Below are positions 6,246 through 9,146 of a stretch of 9,146 bases of DNA, one piece after another (the stretch's first letter is position 1; each line of letters opens with the position of its first letter). The stretch is from positions 1-9,146 of the forward strand of contig DATBFX010000573.1 of assembly GCA_036558305.1 (NCBI GenBank). Reading direction: 5' to 3'. Both the position numbers and the translations under genes were made by a program. The notes under the pieces were generated by a model. That model was given only the letters and a program-made list of their open reading frames with translations. It did not search any database and had not been told where the DNA came from. The stretch comes from DATBFX01 sp036558305 (lineage in GTDB: Bacteria; Chloroflexota; Chloroflexia; Thermomicrobiales; UBA6265).

Positions 6246-6260
6246 TCACCGGGAGCGCCG

Positions 6261-7055
6261 ATGCCCGCCTACTTCCTCGAAAGCGTCGATCGCGTGATGA
6301 AGGTGCTCGACGCCTTTACCGTCGAGACACCCGAATTGCGGTTGACCGACCTCAGCGAGCGTCTCGGGATTCCGAAACCGCAGGTGCTGCGGATCGTTTC
6401 GACGCTGGAGACGGGCGGGTACCTGGTGCGCGATCCCGAGACGAAGCGCTATCGGCTGGGGATCCAGATTTTCCACCTGGGGATGGTGGTCCGGCAGGGG
6501 CTGGACCTGCGGCGGGTAGCGCAACCGGTCCTGCAAGACCTGGCGGCGGAGACGCACGAGACGGTCGGCGTGTTCGTCGCCGATCTCCACGGGCCGATCT
6601 GCATCGACGTCATCGAGAGTCCGAAGGGGTTGCGCGTGTTCGCCCAACCGGGTCGGCGGATGCCCTGGAACGCCGGCACCTCCGCCAAGGTCATCCTCTC
6701 GTATTTGCCGGACGATCAACGAGAGGCCATTCTCGGCCGCGCCGACTTCAAACGCTACACCCAGCGGACGATCACCGACCCCGATCGCCTGCGCGAGGTG
6801 CTCGCCGAGATCCGGCGCACCGGCTACCACGTCGGCAGCCGCGATCTCGACGAGGACGCCCTCGGCGTCGCCGCCCCCATCTTCGACCACGACGCTCACG
6901 TCGCCGGCGCGATCAGCGTCTCCGCGCCGGTGAGTCGGGCTTCGGAAGCGCAGGTCGGTCGCATCATCGACCTCGTCCGCACGGCGGCCTGCGAGATATC
7001 GCGGCAGCTCGGTCACCCGGTTCAGGCGCCGATTGCCGCCGCGGCGGATGATTGA
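6261..7055 (+). CDS. IclR-family transcriptional regulator
   Basis: DNA-binding one-component regulator, 264 residues, the usual IclR length. The N-terminal winged helix-turn-helix covers about residues 5-67 (SVDRVMKVLDAF, then LTDLSERLGIPKPQVLRIVS, with the wing around GYLVRDPETKRYRLG). The C-terminal effector-binding domain covers about 80-253, with the family blocks NAGTSAKVILSYLP (137-150) and GVAAPIFDHDAHVAGAISVSAP (202-223). The usual small-residue/Gly-Lys stretch is present in a variant form (GTSAK). The start at 6261 has GGGAG 5 nt upstream. The gene is divergent from the transporter cluster and ends convergent with the small gene at 7186-7494. Likely role: repressor or activator of the ABC importer and possibly of itself, responding to a small organic molecule; the ligand is unknown. 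Confidence 0.95.
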   Translation: MPAYFLESVDRVMKVLDAFTVETPELRLTDLSERLGIPKPQVLRIVSTLETGGYLVRDPETKRYRLGIQIFHLGMVVRQGLDLRRVAQPVLQDLAAETHETVGVFVADLHGPICIDVIESPKGLRVFAQPGRRMPWNAGTSAKVILSYLPDDQREAILGRADFKRYTQRTITDPDRLREVLAEIRRTGYHVGSRDLDEDALGVAAPIFDHDAHVAGAISVSAPVSRASEAQVGRIIDLVRTAACEISRQLGHPVQAPIAAAADD

Positions 7056-7080
7056 AGCGGGTTGCCGAGAAGACGTTTCC

Positions 7081-7155
7081 GTAGGGGCGGACCGCCGTGT
7101 CTGCCCTCGCGGTATGCGGTATACGAGGAGGGCGGACACGGCGGTCCGCCCCTAC
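7081..7155. repeat. REP-doublet-like element 3 (GTAG ... CTAC) between convergent genes
   Basis: Left hairpin GTAG + GGGCGGAC-CGCCGT-GTCTGCCC and right hairpin GGGCGGAC-ACGGCG-GTCCGCCC + CTAC. The outer 28 nt are inverted repeats with one mismatch, so the element can form one long hairpin or two short ones. The spacer is shorter (about 20 nt) and unrelated to the 32-nt spacers of the elements at 426-522 and 4263-4346. It lies 25 nt after the IclR-type stop and 30 nt from the stop of the convergent gene, so it may act as a two-way transcription stop, though no T-run is present. Confidence 0.85.
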
Positions 7156-7185
7156 GAAATGCGCAAACCACCTCTCGCAATGCGC

Positions 7186-7494
7186 TCAAATGCCGCCGAA
7201 CTGCGCCGACTGCACGACCTCGCCGTCGTGCCACTCGGGATCGGCCGCCAACGTCGCCCGCATCCTTTGATACCAGCGGTCGGTTTCCGGGTTCTGCGCG
7301 TTGGCGAGGTACGCCGCGCGGTCCCGGAAGATGCCGATGAGGTAATACTCGCCGGGTCGCTCCTCCGATTTGAAGACGTACTCCGCGACCTGTCCGGTCG
7401 CCTCACCGCACTCCTTCGTCCATTGATCGCCGATCGCGAGGAATTCCGCCTCTTTCCCGGATTGGACCGCGACGCGTGCTACTGTGCCGAACAT
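7186..7494 (-). CDS. Antibiotic biosynthesis monooxygenase (ABM) domain-like small protein
   Basis: A 102-residue protein with the dimeric alpha/beta-barrel pattern of ABM-type proteins: strand MFGTVARVAVQSGKEAEFLA (1-20), a helix with DQW, a second strand around VAEYVFKS (36-43), and YYLIGIFRDRAAYLANAQ (50-67), where the family usually has a strand followed by an aromatic/charged helix. The ATG at 7494 is chosen because GGAG lies 7 nt upstream and the protein then begins as family members do. A TTG at 7521 would add nine residues without a visible ribosome-binding site. Members act as cofactor-free oxygenases, haem-degrading enzymes or non-enzymatic proteins, so function is not settled. It follows the FAD-linked oxidase by 57 bp in the same direction and probably shares its transcript. 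Confidence 0.82.
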   Translation of the reverse strand: MFGTVARVAVQSGKEAEFLAIGDQWTKECGEATGQVAEYVFKSEERPGEYYLIGIFRDRAAYLANAQNPETDRWYQRMRATLAADPEWHDGEVVQSAQFGGI

Positions 7495-7551
7495 TGGGTG
7501 ACTCCATTCGAAACTTGCCAACGACGGGCCGATCGTGCCGTCCGCCGCCGA

Positions 7552-8958
7552 TCAGGCGGACGGCGAGATGTTGAGGTTGGATCGGAAGAGATTCGTGGGG
7601 TCGTACTGGGCCTTGAGCGCCCGGAGCCGCGGGTAGTTCGGGCCGTACGCCGCCCGTACCAGGTCCTCCTTCTCTTCCCCGAAACCGGGGAAGTTGAGGT
7701 AGATGCCGCGCGAGGCGAAGCGTTGCATCGACGCCCAGGCGTCGCGCGCCCAGGAGATGTTCGCCTCGTTCGCCGCGGGATCGGTCCAGGTCGATTCGAA
7801 GGCGATCATGAAGGGCGGGCGGGGTCCGAAGGCCGTCGCCTCCGCCCCCACCCGGGCCACCGCGCCCGATTGCGGCCAGATGTCCATCGTCGTCCGCGGC
7901 GACGGGCGTGACGCCGCCAGGTCGCAGAGCGCGTCCAGCAGGTCGTTGCCCAGGGTGTCGACGTAGGTCGATTTCCAGTACTGGAGCAAACCCTTCGGGA
8001 AGAAGGGATCGAACGCGCTCTGGATCGCCGCGAAGGGCATCGGACCGCTCAGGTCCATCAGCGGCGTCGCCAGTTCCCGGAGCGGTTGCGCGATCCGCTC
8101 GCCGTCCTCGACCGGCCCGGCGTAGACACCGGCCAGGATCACGATCGGCCGGTCGACCAACTCGGGCGGAAAACCCTCCGGTACGCTCCAGAAGACGGCG
8201 AGCGGCGTGAACTCGTCGGGAGTGGTCGTGATGTAGTCGCGCCACCGGCGCAGCACGGCGGGACCGTCCACCAGGGCGTACATCGGGGCGCAGAGCATCA
8301 CCGTCGGGCCGACCGGATGGAGCCGGAAGGTGAACGAGGTGACGACGCCGAAGTTGCTGCCGGCGCCGCGCACCGCCCAGAAGAGGTCCGCGTTCTCGTC
8401 CGCGCTGGCGTGGCGCAGACAGCCGTCCGCCGTGACGATCTCGACGGCGATGAGGTTGTCGAGGCTGAGACCGTGCTTGCGGCGCAGGTGCCCCATGCCG
8501 CCGTGGAGCGTCAACCCGCCGATGCCGGTCGTGGAGACGACACCGCCGGGGGTGGCCAGCCCGAAGACCTGCGTTTCGCGGTCGAGGTCGCCCCAGGTGG
8601 CGCCGCCCTGGACGTGGGCGATGCGAGCGCGGGGATCGACATGGACGCCGCGCATCGGCGAGAGGTCGATCGTCACGCCGCCGTCGCAGACGGCGTTCCC
8701 GGCGACGTTGTGGCCGCCGCCGCGGACGGAGAGGGGCAGACCGCGGTCGCGCACGAAGTTCACCGCCGTGATCACGTCGGCGGCGCCGGTGCAGCGCGCG
8801 ATCAATGCCGGGTGGCGGTCGATCAGTCCGTTTTGGACCGTTCGCGCGTCGTCGTAGCCGGTATCGCCCGGCCGCAGGACCGGGCCCCGCATGCCGGTGA
8901 CGAACGCCTGGATCGTCTCGTCGTCGATGGTGCTGGTTACCGTGGCGCTGGCCGTCAT
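7552..8958 (-). CDS. FAD-linked oxidoreductase, PCMH-type with BBE C-terminal domain
   Basis: Flavoprotein oxidase of the berberine-bridge-enzyme/6-hydroxynicotine oxidase-like group, 468 residues. The PCMH FAD-binding domain spans about residues 47-215. RGGGHN at 79-84 contains His83, the expected site of covalent FAD attachment. GGLTLHGGMGHLRRKHGLSLDNL (147-169) and AVRGAGSNFGVVTSF (195-209) are further FAD-contact blocks. The BBE segment at the end contains YDPTNLF (452-458) followed by NLNI. The position that carries a second flavin-linking Cys in bicovalent members appears to be Ser/Thr here (VSTTGIGG), suggesting single attachment. No signal peptide is evident, so it is probably cytoplasmic. 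Family members oxidise alcohols, sugars, alkaloids or polyketides; the substrate cannot be deduced. The second of two ATGs (8958) is preferred from ribosome-binding-site spacing. Confidence 0.92.
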   Translation of the reverse strand: MTASATVTSTIDDETIQAFVTGMRGPVLRPGDTGYDDARTVQNGLIDRHPALIARCTGAADVITAVNFVRDRGLPLSVRGGGHNVAGNAVCDGGVTIDLSPMRGVHVDPRARIAHVQGGATWGDLDRETQVFGLATPGGVVSTTGIGGLTLHGGMGHLRRKHGLSLDNLIAVEIVTADGCLRHASADENADLFWAVRGAGSNFGVVTSFTFRLHPVGPTVMLCAPMYALVDGPAVLRRWRDYITTTPDEFTPLAVFWSVPEGFPPELVDRPIVILAGVYAGPVEDGERIAQPLRELATPLMDLSGPMPFAAIQSAFDPFFPKGLLQYWKSTYVDTLGNDLLDALCDLAASRPSPRTTMDIWPQSGAVARVGAEATAFGPRPPFMIAFESTWTDPAANEANISWARDAWASMQRFASRGIYLNFPGFGEEKEDLVRAAYGPNYPRLRALKAQYDPTNLFRSNLNISPSA

Positions 8959-8964
8959 CGTCAT

Positions 8965-8971
8965 CTCCTTT
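8965..8971 (-). promoter_or_regulatory. Ribosome-binding site that decides the oxidase start
   Basis: AAAGGAG on the minus strand abuts the first ATG (8964) with no spacer, but stands 6 nt before the second in-frame ATG (8958). Normal spacing therefore favours 8958 as the start, giving 468 rather than 470 residues. Confidence 0.7.
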
Positions 8972-9021
8972 CGCGACGCTCCCCGGCCACGACCGGCGGA
9001 CGGTTGAGCGCGTCGGGTCGA

Positions 9022-9029
9022 TGACGTCA
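9022..9029. promoter_or_regulatory. TGACGTCA palindrome in the oxidase promoter region
   Basis: Perfect 8-bp palindrome 63 nt upstream of the oxidase start. On the minus strand TACCCT, a weak -10-like hexamer, lies immediately before it, without a good -35. Operator role is speculative. Confidence 0.25.
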
Positions 9030-9062
9030 GGGTAGCGATGCAAGGAGGGAGTTACGTCGTGG

Positions 9063-9117
9063 GCGGTACGGATTTTCGGAGCGGTGCGGTACGGAAATCG
9101 AGGCGGCGCGGTACGGA
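9063..9117. repeat. Three spaced direct repeats of GCGGTACGGA
   Basis: Perfect 10-bp copies at 9063-9072, 9086-9095 and 9108-9117, spaced 23 and 22 bp apart (about two helical turns), upstream of the oxidase gene. They could be stacked binding sites on one DNA face or a fragment of a dispersed minisatellite. Confidence 0.6.
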
Positions 9118-9126
9118 GGTGCGGCG

Positions 9127-9142
9127 GGTGTGCTCTCACACC
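9127..9142. other. Short hairpin near the window edge
   Basis: GGTGTG-CTCT-CACACC, a 6-bp stem with a 4-nt loop. It may end an upstream gene outside the window or be an operator; context is cut off. Confidence 0.3.
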
Positions 9143-9146
9143 AGAT

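Larger units (their letters stand above)
5990..6260. promoter_or_regulatory. Divergent promoter region between binding protein 1 and the IclR-type gene
   Basis: This 271-bp gap must hold the promoters for the transporter cluster (leftward) and for the regulator (rightward). It contains two 7-bp-period repeat arrays (6005-6080 and 6225-6245), GTTAC/GTAAC boxes (6088-6124), a perfect 10-bp palindrome (6182-6191) and TGTG-N7-CACA (6197-6211). I could not identify -35/-10 pairs with confidence on either strand. Confidence 0.6.

Noticed and set aside
6046..6249. Small minus-strand open frame of 67 codons in the divergent region
   Set aside because: It starts in the TGACGAC repeat and ends in the heptad array, with no ribosome-binding site and no recognisable protein features.
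7403..9139. A 578-codon minus-strand frame overlapping the FAD oxidase
   Set aside because: Arg/Pro-rich out-of-frame translation of the oxidase gene, with no domain and a start in the decamer repeats.

Overview
The window looks like a piece of a high-GC, probably monoderm bacterial chromosome. Tat-type solute-binding proteins with an N-terminal AAGE-x-x-RRD-x-VRR leader, an Opp/Dpp-type permease pair, and GTAG-headed hairpin repeats at most gene junctions remind me of Chloroflexota (Thermomicrobia-like). That placement is inference; no rRNA or other marker gene is present.

Left two thirds, minus strand (transcribed right to left): a peptide-type ABC importer cluster. It runs from two tandem paralogous substrate-binding proteins of exactly 548 residues each (4343-5989 and 2558-4204) through a DppB-type permease (1420-2370) and a DppC-type permease (519-1412) to a partial unrecognised gene that leaves the window at position 1. 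No ATPase (DppD/DppF type) lies in the window. The IclR-family regulator at 6261-7055 is divergent from this cluster and is its most likely local regulator; the shared 271-bp region carries inverted repeats that could be operators.

Right third: the IclR gene is convergent with a small antibiotic-biosynthesis-monooxygenase-like gene (7186-7494, minus). That gene follows an FAD-linked oxidase of the PCMH/BBE type (7552-8958, minus) after 57 bp. The two probably form one transcription unit, a short oxidoreductase module unrelated to the transporter.

The most unusual aspect is the intergenic DNA. Nearly every junction wide enough to hold one carries a repeat. Three elements (426-522, 4263-4346, 7081-7155) have GTAG at one end, CTAC at the other and two hairpins between, the architecture of REP doublets (BIME/REPIN) moved by RAYT transposases. 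Two of them supply the stop codon of the gene they abut (the DppC-type permease and binding protein 1). A single hairpin of a different core plus an inverted pair of 42-bp repeats fills the gap between the DppB-type permease and binding protein 2. Two 7-bp-period repeat arrays sit in the divergent promoter region, and three 10-bp direct repeats lie upstream of the oxidase. No tRNA, rRNA, CRISPR array or transposase gene was seen.
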